Origin: Desulfurella acetivorans A63
GTDB lineage: Bacteria; Campylobacterota_A; Desulfurellia; Desulfurellales; Desulfurellaceae
DNA length: 64,000 nt
Direction: 5' to 3'
NCBI GenBank assembly: GCA_000517565.1
Contig: CP007051.1
Location: 1,403,949 to 1,467,948, forward strand
Shown here: positions 34,114 to 44,156 of the stretch, one piece after another
How the letters are laid out: each line of letters starts with the position of its first letter
Numbering within the stretch: position 1 is the stretch's first letter
The notes under the pieces: generated by a model
What the model saw: only the letters and a program-made list of their open reading frames with translations
What the model was told of the DNA's origin: nothing
Databases searched by the model: none
Made by a program: the position numbers and the translations under genes

Positions 34114-34131
34114 TGTAACTAATAATTTACA
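34114..34131. promoter_or_regulatory. TyrR-box-like palindrome, probable activator site
   Basis: TGTAAC-TAATAA-TTTACA differs by one base from the TGTAAA-N6-TTTACA box known for TyrR. It is centred about 80 bases upstream of the predicted sigma54 start site, a usual enhancer distance. The adjacent activator has a TyrR-like C-terminal helix-turn-helix. Confidence 0.55.
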
Positions 34132-34223
34132 AAAATAAAAAGTGATAGCATTTATGAGCATACTTAAATTTATATTCTTTTTAAAATAATATATTTTATG
34201 TATTATTTTTTATACCGTTTGTT

Positions 34224-35546
34224 TTATTTATGAACCGATATATTGTATTGCTTTAATTTTCTGATGACAGTTGCTTTAGAAACCCCTAATTTATTAGCCA
34301 TATCACGCATACTTTTAGAGCTTGACAAAAGCTTTAACAATACTTCCTTTTCGCAATCTGATATTAACTGTTTTGGATTAATTTCGGGTTTTTTTGTTCG
34401 CTCTAATTTTAAAAAGTCCTCTTTTGTAATTTCTTTTCGTGGTACCACAACTAGCAACTTTTCAATTACATTTTCCAGTTCTCTTATATTTCCTTTCCAT
34501 GGTAATAGTTTAAAAAATTCTATTAACTCCCTGGATAATGTTTTTTCAAATCCGTATTTATTATTCATCCTTTGAACAATATATGTTGATATAGGTTCTA
34601 TATCATCAAGTCTTTCTCTTAAAGGTGGAAGATCTATTGGTATTACATTTAGTCTGTAGTATAAATCTTGCCTAAAGAGGTTTTTTTCCATCATTTCTTC
34701 TAGTTTTCTGTTTGTTGCAGAAATAATTCTAACATCAACTTCCACTAATTTTGGCGAGCCAACTTTTGTAAATTTTTTATCCTGAAGCACTTGTAATAAT
34801 TTAGCCTGTGTATTTAGCGGTAATTCGCCTATTTCATCTAAAAACAAAGTAGAATTATTTGCAATTTCAAAAAAACCTTTTTTACCTCTTGGACTGGCAC
34901 CAGTAAAAGCACCTGGTTCATAACCAAATAGCTCTGTTTCTATAAGGTTTTCTGGTATTGCAGCACAGTTTACCTTTATAAATGGTTTATTTTTTCTTTT
35001 ACTTAGAGAATGAATTAATTTTGCCAGCACTTCTTTTCCTGTACCTGTTTCACCGGTTATTAATACCGTTGAATCAACAAGAGCTATATGTGAAACAAAA
35101 TCTAAAATCTCCAGCATTTTTTTATCGTAAGCAATGAATTGTTGAAAACCATCTATATTTATTTTACTGTCAAAGTCTAGCTCACCTTTATAATCAAACT
35201 CTGTCACATCGTATACGCTATTTACTATTAAAGTAAGCTCTTTATTGTTGCCAAATACAGGTTTAGCTCGTGACAATAATTTCTTGCCAGCTTTTGTTAT
35301 GTAAGTTACAACAGAGGGTTGTTTTGTGTTAAGCGTAAGTACAGTAGCAGATGCAGTAAAATATTTCTTTTTAACTAATTCATTAATGTCGTGCCCAAGT
35401 AAATCTTCCTTTTTAAGCAACGATATATCTTCAAATGTTTTATTAATATAAATTGCTTTTCCAAAGCCATCTGTAACATAGATACCAATGTATAAATTAT
35501 CAGTTATTGCCTGCAGAGTTTTAAAAGAGAAATTTTCTTGTTTCAT
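34224..35546 (-). CDS. Sigma54-dependent activator (PAS-AAA+-Fis/TyrR-like HTH)
   Basis: A 440-residue enhancer-binding protein. An N-terminal PAS domain (about 10-120) probably senses a ligand. The AAA+ domain (about 135-370) has Walker A GETGTGKE, the GAFTGA loop that contacts sigma54, Walker B STLFLDEIGEL and the arginine-finger region RQDLYYRLNVIPIDLPPLRERLDDI. The C-terminal HTH reads SMRDMANKLGVSKATVIRKLKQY, like TyrR. There is no phosphoreceiver domain. Its gene stands just upstream of the sigma54 promoter of lutC-lutBA in the same orientation, so it is most likely the lactate-utilisation regulator. Its own upstream region contains an IS256 remnant. Confidence 0.9.
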   Translation of the reverse strand: MKQENFSFKTLQAITDNLYIGIYVTDGFGKAIYINKTFEDISLLKKEDLLGHDINELVKKKYFTASATVLTLNTKQPSVVTYITKAGKKLLSRAKPVFGNNKELTLIVNSVYDVTEFDYKGELDFDSKINIDGFQQFIAYDKKMLEILDFVSHIALVDSTVLITGETGTGKEVLAKLIHSLSKRKNKPFIKVNCAAIPENLIETELFGYEPGAFTGASPRGKKGFFEIANNSTLFLDEIGELPLNTQAKLLQVLQDKKFTKVGSPKLVEVDVRIISATNRKLEEMMEKNLFRQDLYYRLNVIPIDLPPLRERLDDIEPISTYIVQRMNNKYGFEKTLSRELIEFFKLLPWKGNIRELENVIEKLLVVVPRKEITKEDFLKLERTKKPEINPKQLISDCEKEVLLKLLSSSKSMRDMANKLGVSKATVIRKLKQYNISVHK

Positions 35547-35552
35547 TCAAGT

Positions 35553-35690
35553 TTTAACTCCACAATTCATCAAGATTGATTACTTCTTTTTCTTTAGAGA
35601 CTTTTCAAAGCTTTTTTGTAACTTAAACTTTGCTCAAACATTTTTTAAATAAACCTCTAATAAATAATTTTACACACCTTAACCTGTTTT
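35553..35690 (-). mobile_element. Second IS256-family remnant (5' end only)
   Basis: The segment from about 35609 to 35680 aligns with 31108-31190 of the first remnant, including AATAAATAAT and TTTACACACCTT. On the minus strand a start at 35641 gives MFEQSLSYKKALK and, after a frameshift, VSKEKEVINLDELW. These correspond to EQSVVDKEALKKL and VREKKVKNFDDLN of the larger copy. The rest of the element and its terminal repeat are gone. Confidence 0.65.
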
Positions 35691-35779
35691 TTCCAATTTT
35701 TTTAAAGTTTAACGCTTTGTATTTTAAATTCATATGGCAATTTATAAAAAGTTTTTTTATATTTATAAATCAGTGAAAA

Positions 35780-37147
35780 TTATAAACTATAATTCTGCAA
35801 TATCTCTTCTATAAGTCTATCAATAGCCTTTTGTACCATTTGAGAGTATCTTTTTAAGTCTTCAGAAAGCGATTCTGCCTTTTCGAAATTATTTGCAAAC
35901 ACAGCATCTTTAATTTGTTTTCCTATGTCGTGGACTTTTGGGTGAATCTCTCCAAGCTCTCTAAATGCTGGATTTGAACCGTAGTGTTTGGTACCTATAG
36001 TATCATACCACTTGCCAAGCCTGCATGAGTGATGATCAACATGATCTTTTGAGCATTTATTTTTATCTGCAAGACAATCAAATACATCAAGAACAAATTT
36101 TATATGATCTGATTTGGTTCTTTCGAGAAAAACGGTTTCATAGGGAAAAAACTCAAAGCTTTCTATACACTCAAAAACTGTATTAGCAACATTTTCTACC
36201 ATCTGATTAAGTTTTTTGTTATCCTTATTGATCATTTCAAAAGAATGCGTAAAACTTTCAAGTGTAAGGGCTATATCGGCAGATGCCTGGGATTGTTCTT
36301 GTGATGCAGCTGCAAGGTTGTTTATGTATTCATTGGTTTGCGCCATATCTTCCTGGGACGAAAGCAGTATTTCTTTCAAAGCGCTTATCGACTTGTTTAT
36401 GTCTTCTATGGAGCTTAAGCTTTGATTTACTTCCTTGCTTACCGTAGTTGATTGCTGATTTATACTGCTTGCCTGTTGAGTAATTTGCTTTGCAGTGCCT
36501 TGCGTTTTTTCTGCAAGCTTTCTGATTTCATCTGCTACCACTGCAAAGCCTCTGCCATGCTCGCCAGCACGGGCAGCTTCAATAGCAGCATTTAAGGCAA
36601 GCAGGTTTGTTTGATCAGATATATCTTCTACTTCATTTGTTAAAGCTGTAATTGATTTTGCGTTTTCTATAAAATTTGTTATGGCTTCTTTCATTGCATT
36701 TACCGTTTTTACAACGTAGTCCATTTTGGCACTTACTTCTTTTAGTGTATCTAATCCGACTTTGGATTTTTCAAAGTTTTTGTTTGAAATAGCAGCAGTT
36801 TCTTGAGCATTTTTTGAAATATCTTCTACGGTTTGGCTCATTTCTTCCATAGACGAAGCGATCTCTTGAAGAGATTTTGAACTTTTTTCGATTTCTTGCT
36901 CAAAATCTGAAGATAAAACCATAAAATCAGATAAAGAATCAGCAGCCAACACTCCCTTTTTTGCTATAGAGCGGATATGTCTTCTAAACTCTACAGCTTT
37001 TTGAAGATCCTCATTGCTTATGCTTTTTTCAAATGCATTTTTGTTTTTTTTGTAGGCTTCTTTTACTTTCAGGAAATCTTCCCAGTTTCCAGAGTAAATT
37101 TTGTTTACCATTTCTGCTGAGCTTAAAGAGTCTGATCTTTTAAACAT
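35780..37147 (-). CDS. Cytosolic methyl-accepting chemotaxis protein with CZB domain
   Basis: A 455-residue receptor with no membrane segment and no N-terminal sensor. The signalling hairpin tip [40 protein letters not shown] (near 170-210; shown across the tip) is nearly invariant and identifies an MCP. The C-terminal CZB zinc-binding domain (about 345-430) shows [15 protein letters not shown] with its His and Cys ligands and later [14 protein letters not shown] receptors bind zinc and have been linked to sensing oxidants and to c-di-GMP control. It is the last gene of a unit with two c-di-GMP enzymes, 10 bases after the GGDEF gene. Confidence 0.92.
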   Translation of the reverse strand: MFKRSDSLSSAEMVNKIYSGNWEDFLKVKEAYKKNKNAFEKSISNEDLQKAVEFRRHIRSIAKKGVLAADSLSDFMVLSSDFEQEIEKSSKSLQEIASSMEEMSQTVEDISKNAQETAAISNKNFEKSKVGLDTLKEVSAKMDYVVKTVNAMKEAITNFIENAKSITALTNEVEDISDQTNLLALNAAIEAARAGEHGRGFAVVADEIRKLAEKTQGTAKQITQQASSINQQSTTVSKEVNQSLSSIEDINKSISALKEILLSSQEDMAQTNEYINNLAAASQEQSQASADIALTLESFTHSFEMINKDNKKLNQMVENVANTVFECIESFEFFPYETVFLERTKSDHIKFVLDVFDCLADKNKCSKDHVDHHSCRLGKWYDTIGTKHYGSNPAFRELGEIHPKVHDIGKQIKDAVFANNFEKAESLSEDLKRYSQMVQKAIDRLIEEILQNYSL

Positions 37148-37157
37148 TTTTCCTCCT

Positions 37158-38615
37158 TTAAATCCTAACTATAGTATAAGTATTCTTTCCTTTTTGTTTT
37201 GAAGCATAAAGTGCATCATCTGCTGCTTTGAATATTGCTTCTTTTGTTTGAGGGTGCGTTTTATATATGCCTATGCTGACACCTATGTTTAAATCCATAT
37301 TGTTTGTAAAGATCAGACTGTTTATAGATTTTATTATTCTTTTTGCAATCATTTCTAAGTCTTTTTGGTCTTCAAATGAATCCGTAAGTATAGCAAACTC
37401 ATCTCCGCCTACACGTGCAAGTGTATCATGGGCTCTTATGTTTGATTTAAAGACTTTGGCTACTGTCTTTAGGGCAGCATCGCCACTGTCATGGCCAAGC
37501 GTATCGTTTATCTTTTTAAAGCCGTCTAAGTCAAGAAGCATGAGACAAACCTTTCTTTGGTTTCTGTTTAAGCCTGCTATCATTTGATTAAACCTGTGTT
37601 CAAAGAAGGCTCTGTTTGGTATGTGGGTTAAAATATCGTTGTAGGCTAGATATTCTATGCCTTTTTCATATTTTCTTTTTGTTTCTTCTAAATCAATGGT
37701 TTTGTCAAGTATCCAAAGTATTGTAACAAGACTGGCAAATGCACCCAAAAAAGCTATAGCTATAATGGGATAAATAGATGCTAAAAATCTGTCTAAAAAT
37801 TCGCTTTTTTTGATTGATACAAAAAATGTCAGATTTGATCCATCAATTCTGCTGAAAGCACCTATCTTATCTGTTTTGTAAGCGCTTGAGTAGCCAATAT
37901 ATGAGCCATATTGCTCTTTGGTATTTTTTAGTATTTTTGAGAGTATTCCTGTTTGAATTTTACCTATGCTTTTTGGCGGGATATTTGCTTGCATTAGACT
38001 ATCATTTCTTATAATTCCAAGATCAAGGCTTTTGTATGGCAGAAATATCTGGTCTTTAATAGATTGCAAAACAGGAGCAGATGCTTTTATAAGAAAAGTT
38101 TTATTGCCAAGAGGAAAAGTGACAAAATGTGTCAGGTAGCCTTTGTAGAAATAAGACGGTACAATACAGTATGAGTTTGTATGGAGGCATTCTTTGGCTG
38201 CATCAACTATATGGTTTGGATATATTTTAGAATCTAAAGGCAACTTAAATCCTTCCGGGTATGAAACAATGACTGTGCCGTTTTGTTTGGCTATGGCAAA
38301 ATACTCTACATCTTTATTGTAGAACTCTTTAAATACAGATGTAGCTTTACTTAAAGGCTTGTTTTCCAATTCTTTTTTTATTGCAAAAAGGATATATTTA
38401 CTTGATTGTATGGATTTTGAAACAAGGCTTGAGCTCTGGCGGGCAGCTGTTAGAAGCTCAAGTTTTGTACGATTTAGTTCATAGCTGTATAGGGTAATTA
38501 TAGAACCTATAAAGCTAACAAGCATGATAATGTTAAATATGAGCCAGAATATAAAGATGTATCGTGTGGTTTTATAGGCAAAAATTAGTTTAAACTCTAT
38601 TTTTAAAATCTTCAT
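37158..38615 (-). CDS. Membrane diguanylate cyclase with Cache-like sensor
   Basis: The 485-residue protein has a first membrane helix (about 18-41), an extracytoplasmic domain of about 235 residues with a Cache-like pattern ([27 protein letters not shown]), a second helix (about 283-308) and a GGDEF domain (about 330-485). The active site is GGDEF and an RxxD inhibitory site (RAHD) sits five residues before it, so it should synthesise c-di-GMP with product inhibition. The ligand is unknown; small organic acids are common for such sensors. It overlaps the upstream GGDEF-EAL gene by 4 bases. Confidence 0.9.
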   Translation of the reverse strand: MKILKIEFKLIFAYKTTRYIFIFWLIFNIIMLVSFIGSIITLYSYELNRTKLELLTAARQSSSLVSKSIQSSKYILFAIKKELENKPLSKATSVFKEFYNKDVEYFAIAKQNGTVIVSYPEGFKLPLDSKIYPNHIVDAAKECLHTNSYCIVPSYFYKGYLTHFVTFPLGNKTFLIKASAPVLQSIKDQIFLPYKSLDLGIIRNDSLMQANIPPKSIGKIQTGILSKILKNTKEQYGSYIGYSSAYKTDKIGAFSRIDGSNLTFFVSIKKSEFLDRFLASIYPIIAIAFLGAFASLVTILWILDKTIDLEETKRKYEKGIEYLAYNDILTHIPNRAFFEHRFNQMIAGLNRNQRKVCLMLLDLDGFKKINDTLGHDSGDAALKTVAKVFKSNIRAHDTLARVGGDEFAILTDSFEDQKDLEMIAKRIIKSINSLIFTNNMDLNIGVSIGIYKTHPQTKEAIFKAADDALYASKQKGKNTYTIVRI

Positions 38616-41600
38616 AAATCAATTTGCTCTATTGCCTGTTTAAGCTCTTGTTTGTCCATTGGCTTATAAAACAGATAGCCCTGAAAGTAGTCGCAGTTCA
38701 TTGATTTTAAGGCCTCAAATTGATATTGTGTTTCTACGCCTTCTGCTATGGTTTTTATACCTAGAGAATGGGCTAAATAAATTATAGAGTCTACTATGCT
38801 TTTTGTCTTTGGGTTGTCAAGATCTCTTACAAAAGATATGTCTATTTTTAGTATTTCTACATCTAGGCTTGCTAAGTAGAATAAAGAAGAGTATCCTGTG
38901 CCAAAGTCATCTAAAGAAAATAAGATATTGTTTTCTTTTAGTTCTTTTATGAGTCTTGCAACATACTCAAAGTTGTTTAAGAGGGTTCGCTCTATAATTT
39001 CAAGCTTTATTAAGTTGTTTGGGATATTGTGGTATTTTATGTTTGAGATTAGATTATCGCTTAGGTGTCTTTGCTTTAGGCTTTGAGTTGAGAGGTTTAT
39101 TGATATGGGAACGGGCTTTTTTAGTAACTTTAGGTCTTCTAATACCTGGTCTATGATTAACTCTTGTGCATCTATTATAAGGGAAGTTTGCTCAAGGTAT
39201 TCTATAAACTCAGCAGGTGGAATTATTCTATTATCTTTTTTCCAGCGCATTAGAGCTTCTGCACCTACTATTTTTTGGTTTCTATCCACATAGGGCTGAT
39301 AGTAGGCTATAAACTCTTTCTTTAGCAATGCAAGCTCTAAGTCAGCTTTAAGCTGCAATAATCTTGTAGCATCTTTTTCCAATTCTTTTCTAAAAAAGCC
39401 TATCTGGTTTTCTCCTTTTTCTTTAGCATCAGATAGGGCAATATGGGCTTTGTCTAAAAGACCATCTGGAGTGGTTGCATCTTTTGGAAAAAGACTTAGG
39501 CCAATATTGAACGAGATGGATATACTTTTGTCTTTTGCTTTATAGGGCTTTGTTAACTCTAATAGTAATTTAGATATTACAATTAGTATATCTTCTTCTG
39601 CTTTTAAGTCTTTTAAGAGTAGTCCAAACCTATCTGATTCAAGCTTGGAAACTTTATCATAGGGTCTTAGGTTGTCTGTAAGTCTTTTTGCAATTTGCTG
39701 TAAAATGCTGTTTCCTGTTTCAAAACCAAAGGCTTCATTTATCTTTTTAAAGCCAATAGGGTTTATTATAGCTACTGCACCTATGGTTTTTTCATAAGTT
39801 GCACTTTCTATAAATTGTTCTAATGCTTTCTTAAAAGAATAAATATTAATTAAACCTGTAGCAGCATCATAGTTTAAAAGCTTTTCTAACTCCTGTAAGA
39901 GCTCATCATCTTTTACAATCTCTTTGCCTACCGATATGTAGTGAGTTATTACTTTTTCTTCAAAAAAAGGAGTGAAGTTTGCATAAAAGTCTTTTATAGA
40001 ACCGTTTTTTGTTTTATACTGCATTATGCCATAGTAAACCTCGCCGGATTTTAGTGTATTATAAAAATTCTTTGCAAATTCCTTTGAGTGAGTTTTAGAA
40101 GAAAACACAGAATGGTGTTTACCTAAAAGCTCCTGCCTTGAATATCCTGAGATTTCTGTTGCTTTATCGTTTACATAAACAATATTAAAATTACTGTCTG
40201 TAATTATTACAAACTCAAAGCCAGAGTTTAAAGCACTTAGTGTGATTTGAGAAAACCTATCGTCTTGGAGTTTATCTAATATAAACTCAATCTGGTTTTG
40301 TATTACTCTAAATAGAGAGTAGATTTCTCTGTTAAAGAGGTTAGGCTTGCTAGATTTTATAACTAGAGTACCAATAATCTCATTTTTAGAGACTATGCTA
40401 ATAGCACAGCAAGATTTTATCCCGCAAGAGCTTACTATTTTTTTAAATGGATAAAAGCCATGTGAGTCAATTTCATTTACTAAATAAATGCCTTTTTTCT
40501 TAAAACTTTTTAAAAGAGGTGTATGATAATTTAAAGGCGGATTTTTTTCAATAGACTTAATGAGTATTTTTGCCTTATCTAAATAATTGCTGTATTGGCA
40601 ATCTCTGGCTAAGTGGTGAGCAATCTCGATATTTCCATCATTTTTTAAAGCCACATATGAAATTTCCATATCCAGATTATCTACAATAATCTTTGGCAGG
40701 TTTTGCAAAAACTCTTCTTTGCTTCTTGTCCTAAAAGATAGAAAATTTATCTGGTACAGTGTATTGTATATCTTTGACTTTAACTCAAGCTGATCTTCAT
40801 ACCTTACAAGCTTTGTTACATCCCTTGATAGATCCACAAAACGATAGATTTTCCCATTTTGAATAATGGGTATTATTATTGAATCCAGATAGAATATTGA
40901 GCCGTCTTTTGCTTTATTTACGAATCTGCAAGAACAGATCTCTCCAGATAGTATTTTTTTCCAAAGGTTTTCATAAAAAGCTCTATCGTGATAGCCTGAC
41001 TTAAATACTCTTGGGTTTTTGCCAATTAGTTCATCTTTGGAATAGCCTGAGATTTTACATACCGCATCGTTTGCATCTATTATTGTGCCTTCTTTGTCTG
41101 TTATTACTACCCACTCGTGAGATAGGTTTATTGCTTTATCTAAAACAAGCATGTTTTTTTGAGAATCTATCTTTTCTAAAGCAAACGATAAATCACGCGC
41201 AAGTTCTTCTAATAAATATATGCGGTCTTGGTCAAATGAATTTGAAAGCGTATCGTGAATTAGCATGATGTATACTATTTTGCCTTTTTTTAGAATTGGT
41301 ATGGAACAAGCTGAGTGGATATTGTATTTTTCAAAAAAATCATGCCAATAAGAAGTATATGGCAACTTTGATATCTCTGGGATTAGACTTACCTTTTTTG
41401 TGTGGTAGGCTTTGGATACTGAGCCTTTGCCATAGGGGGTATTTTTATTTACACCTATTGTGATTTTTTTTAATTCTTCTTCTAACTCTTTTGTTTTTGC
41501 CCTTGTGTAGATTTGATTAAAAAGATTATTTTGATCAATATAGCCTACTGCACAGTTTAGATAGCCTACTTCATCAACAATTATATCGCAAGCTTTTTTT

Positions 41601-42046
41601 AAGAGCTCTTTTTCATCATCTGTTCTTACTATTAATTGATTTATCTGGCTTAGAGTAAAAAATAACTTTTCGTATGATTTTTCTTTGGTTTTGTCTAGAA
41701 TCAATACCAACCCAGAAGATTTGTTATTGTATTCTACAGTGTAGGCAAATACAGATACGGGAATTATTGCGTTTGATTTGGATTTAAAATAGTGCTCAGT
41801 AAACTCAACTGAAAACTGCTTTCCCTGGGTGCGCATATGTATTATATTTTCAATTTTTTCCATATCAACCATGTCCGGTGGTAAAAATTCCGTTATTTTT
41901 TTGCCTAAAATCTCTTTTTCTTCTTCAAAATCCAGTAATTTGCAAAACCGTTTATTTGCAAAGACTATTTTGCCTTCTTCCTGATATATAAATACACCAA
42001 ATACAGAAGAGTTTATAATGGCTTGAAAAGTTTGTAATGTGTGCAA
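38612..42046 (-). CDS. PAS/GAF multi-sensor protein with degenerate GGDEF and intact EAL
   Basis: The 1144-residue cytosolic protein carries PAS domains near 10-125, 310-425 and 610-720, separated by two GAF-like regions (about 140-300 and 440-600). A GGDEF domain (about 735-890) follows. Its active site reads ESDRF, so cyclase activity is unlikely, though RPYD of the inhibitory site remains. The EAL domain (about 900-1140) looks complete: GAEALMRWK, INLSTQSL, LEIIERTLL, DDFGTGYSSLFYLASL, KIDISFV, AEGVET. It is therefore probably a c-di-GMP phosphodiesterase. TTG 42046 is the start, with GAGG seven bases upstream. Confidence 0.88.
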   Translation of the reverse strand: MHTLQTFQAIINSSVFGVFIYQEEGKIVFANKRFCKLLDFEEEKEILGKKITEFLPPDMVDMEKIENIIHMRTQGKQFSVEFTEHYFKSKSNAIIPVSVFAYTVEYNNKSSGLVLILDKTKEKSYEKLFFTLSQINQLIVRTDDEKELLKKACDIIVDEVGYLNCAVGYIDQNNLFNQIYTRAKTKELEEELKKITIGVNKNTPYGKGSVSKAYHTKKVSLIPEISKLPYTSYWHDFFEKYNIHSACSIPILKKGKIVYIMLIHDTLSNSFDQDRIYLLEELARDLSFALEKIDSQKNMLVLDKAINLSHEWVVITDKEGTIIDANDAVCKISGYSKDELIGKNPRVFKSGYHDRAFYENLWKKILSGEICSCRFVNKAKDGSIFYLDSIIIPIIQNGKIYRFVDLSRDVTKLVRYEDQLELKSKIYNTLYQINFLSFRTRSKEEFLQNLPKIIVDNLDMEISYVALKNDGNIEIAHHLARDCQYSNYLDKAKILIKSIEKNPPLNYHTPLLKSFKKKGIYLVNEIDSHGFYPFKKIVSSCGIKSCCAISIVSKNEIIGTLVIKSSKPNLFNREIYSLFRVIQNQIEFILDKLQDDRFSQITLSALNSGFEFVIITDSNFNIVYVNDKATEISGYSRQELLGKHHSVFSSKTHSKEFAKNFYNTLKSGEVYYGIMQYKTKNGSIKDFYANFTPFFEEKVITHYISVGKEIVKDDELLQELEKLLNYDAATGLINIYSFKKALEQFIESATYEKTIGAVAIINPIGFKKINEAFGFETGNSILQQIAKRLTDNLRPYDKVSKLESDRFGLLLKDLKAEEDILIVISKLLLELTKPYKAKDKSISISFNIGLSLFPKDATTPDGLLDKAHIALSDAKEKGENQIGFFRKELEKDATRLLQLKADLELALLKKEFIAYYQPYVDRNQKIVGAEALMRWKKDNRIIPPAEFIEYLEQTSLIIDAQELIIDQVLEDLKLLKKPVPISINLSTQSLKQRHLSDNLISNIKYHNIPNNLIKLEIIERTLLNNFEYVARLIKELKENNILFSLDDFGTGYSSLFYLASLDVEILKIDISFVRDLDNPKTKSIVDSIIYLAHSLGIKTIAEGVETQYQFEALKSMNCDYFQGYLFYKPMDKQELKQAIEQIDL

Positions 42047-42197
42047 AAAAACCTCGCTTAATTTTGAGTTATATAAGTATTACAATAAGTTTACTTGTCA
42101 CACTGCATAATCTAAAATTACAAAATAACTAAAAAATATTATATATGTTTTTAATTGAAAATCAATATTTACTTGATAATGAGTTATGCTAGATTAA

Positions 42198-44156
42198 TTA
42201 ACTACATCGCATAAGCTTGAGTCTTTCGAGTGCAATTGCTCCAAGATGTGCTATTGCATCTATTGCAACTGTCTGGTCAATTGTTACGGGTTTGTTTAGT
42301 TGTTTTAAGTTTATAGCGATTACACCAAATACACCGTTTGTTGTAATCATCGGTATATAAAGTGCGGTAGCATTTGAAATTGTATCTGTTCCAAAGCCTG
42401 CATTTTTTTTATTGATAAAAGACCAATTAGCTATACCTAAAGTTTCTGAGTTAATTTCAAAATCTTTAGTTTTTGCTCCAACCTTTAATTTATTGTTTTC
42501 ATCAGCAATAAATATAGCGGCTTCAACATTAAATAACTTTTTTATGTGATTTATTAAAATGGATAAAACCTGTTCTTTTGTGCTTGCCATAACAAGATTA
42601 TTGCTTAACTCATAAAGACTTAATTCTCTAAGCTGGCTTTCTTTTAACAGATTTACCTTAGTTTTAAGCTTTGTTGCAAGTACAGAAATAAAAACAATAA
42701 CGACAACATAAACCAAAAAAGAAATTAAATAGTTAAAATTTGAAATATAAAATGTGTATTGGGGTGGTATAAAGAAAAAATCAAATACTAAAACACTAAT
42801 AACTATTGAAACAATCACTGCAGGTATTTCAAAAATTAAAGCATTTAATACTAAAGCAGCTAAAAATATAGACATCAAACTTGAGTGATTTAAGTGATTT
42901 TTTAAAATCAAACTTAGCAGTGTAACAGCACCAATGTTTATAGTAGAATATAAATAATCTTTTATATTTTTAATGCCATACTTTTTCTTTTTTAAAAATT
43001 CTTGAGGTTTTTTATCTTTTGGGGCAATCAAATACACATCAATAAATTCAGTTTGCATAATCAATTTTTCTGGTATAGTTGGTGAAAACATACTAAATTT
43101 GCGTGGTTTTCCTATAACAATTTTTGTAACGTTTTGAGATTTAGCATAATTGACTATTTCTGTAGTTATATCATCACCTTTAATCCAAACAATTTGGCCA
43201 CCTAAACTTCTTACTAAATCAAAAGCCTTATTTAACCATGCCTTTTCTTGATCTGTAAAGTATTGATTTTTTTGCGTTTCAACGTGAACTGCTATCCATT
43301 GAGCATCTATTTCTGTTGCAAATCTATATGTAGCTCTAACAAGCTGCTCTGCATAAGGACTAGCAAATATCCCAACAAGTACTTTTTCTTTGACTGCCCA
43401 AGGTCCTGCTATAGCGTGTTGTTTCATATATGAGCGCATTTTTCCATCAACGCTATCTGCTACAATCCTTAAAGCAATCTGTCTTAATGCAAGCAAGTTA
43501 CCTGATCTAAAGTACTTTCCAATGGCCGCTTGAGCCATATCCCTTACATAAACTTTGCCTTCGTGAAGTCTTTTTAATAGTTCTTCTGGTGTTAAATCCA
43601 CAAGCTTTATCTCGCTTGCTTGCTCTATAAATTTATCTGGCACTGTTTCTTTGATGGCTATATTTGTTATTTGATAGACCAAATCATTTAGACTCTCTAT
43701 ATGCTGAACATTTAGAGCAGTATATACATCTATACCGGCATTTAAAATTTCTTCTACATCTTGATAGCGCTTTACATTTTTAAAATTAGGTGGATTTGTA
43801 TGGGCAAGCTCATCAATTATTACTAATTGGGGCTTGCGCTGTATAATTTTTTCAAAATTAACTTCTTTTAGTTTAAGGCCTTTGTAATCAACAATTAAAG
43901 GCTCTATAACTTCAAGTCCTTCAAGAAGCTTTTCAGTTTCAACCCTTCCATGCGTTTCTGCATATCCTACTACAACATCTATACCTTCTTTTTTTCTTAA
44001 ATGAGCATCTGAAAGCATTGTGTATGTTTTACCAACGCCTGGCGCATACCCTAAATATATGGTAAGTTTTCCTTTTTTTTGCTCAGATGCTTCCTGTTGC
44101 TTTGCAACTTCTAATAATTCTTCTGGAGACGGTCTTTTTATATCATTTTCCTGCAT
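42198..44156 (-). CDS. kdpD: KdpD-like K+ sensor lacking histidine kinase domains
   Basis: A 652-residue KdpD homologue. The N-terminal KdpD domain is strongly conserved (YAPGVGKTYTMLSDAH Walker-like site, DELAHTNPP, DVYTALNVQHIESLND). A USP-like domain (about 250-375), four DUF4118 membrane helices (about 405-500) and a GAF domain (about 520-645) follow. The chain ends at ALERLKLMRCS, where the dimerisation and kinase domains normally begin, against about 890 residues in full-length KdpD. The 150 bases downstream hold no trace of a kinase. No kdpE is present. It overlaps kdpC by 14 bases. Confidence 0.9.
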   Translation of the reverse strand: MQENDIKRPSPEELLEVAKQQEASEQKKGKLTIYLGYAPGVGKTYTMLSDAHLRKKEGIDVVVGYAETHGRVETEKLLEGLEVIEPLIVDYKGLKLKEVNFEKIIQRKPQLVIIDELAHTNPPNFKNVKRYQDVEEILNAGIDVYTALNVQHIESLNDLVYQITNIAIKETVPDKFIEQASEIKLVDLTPEELLKRLHEGKVYVRDMAQAAIGKYFRSGNLLALRQIALRIVADSVDGKMRSYMKQHAIAGPWAVKEKVLVGIFASPYAEQLVRATYRFATEIDAQWIAVHVETQKNQYFTDQEKAWLNKAFDLVRSLGGQIVWIKGDDITTEIVNYAKSQNVTKIVIGKPRKFSMFSPTIPEKLIMQTEFIDVYLIAPKDKKPQEFLKKKKYGIKNIKDYLYSTINIGAVTLLSLILKNHLNHSSLMSIFLAALVLNALIFEIPAVIVSIVISVLVFDFFFIPPQYTFYISNFNYLISFLVYVVVIVFISVLATKLKTKVNLLKESQLRELSLYELSNNLVMASTKEQVLSILINHIKKLFNVEAAIFIADENNKLKVGAKTKDFEINSETLGIANWSFINKKNAGFGTDTISNATALYIPMITTNGVFGVIAINLKQLNKPVTIDQTVAIDAIAHLGAIALERLKLMRCS

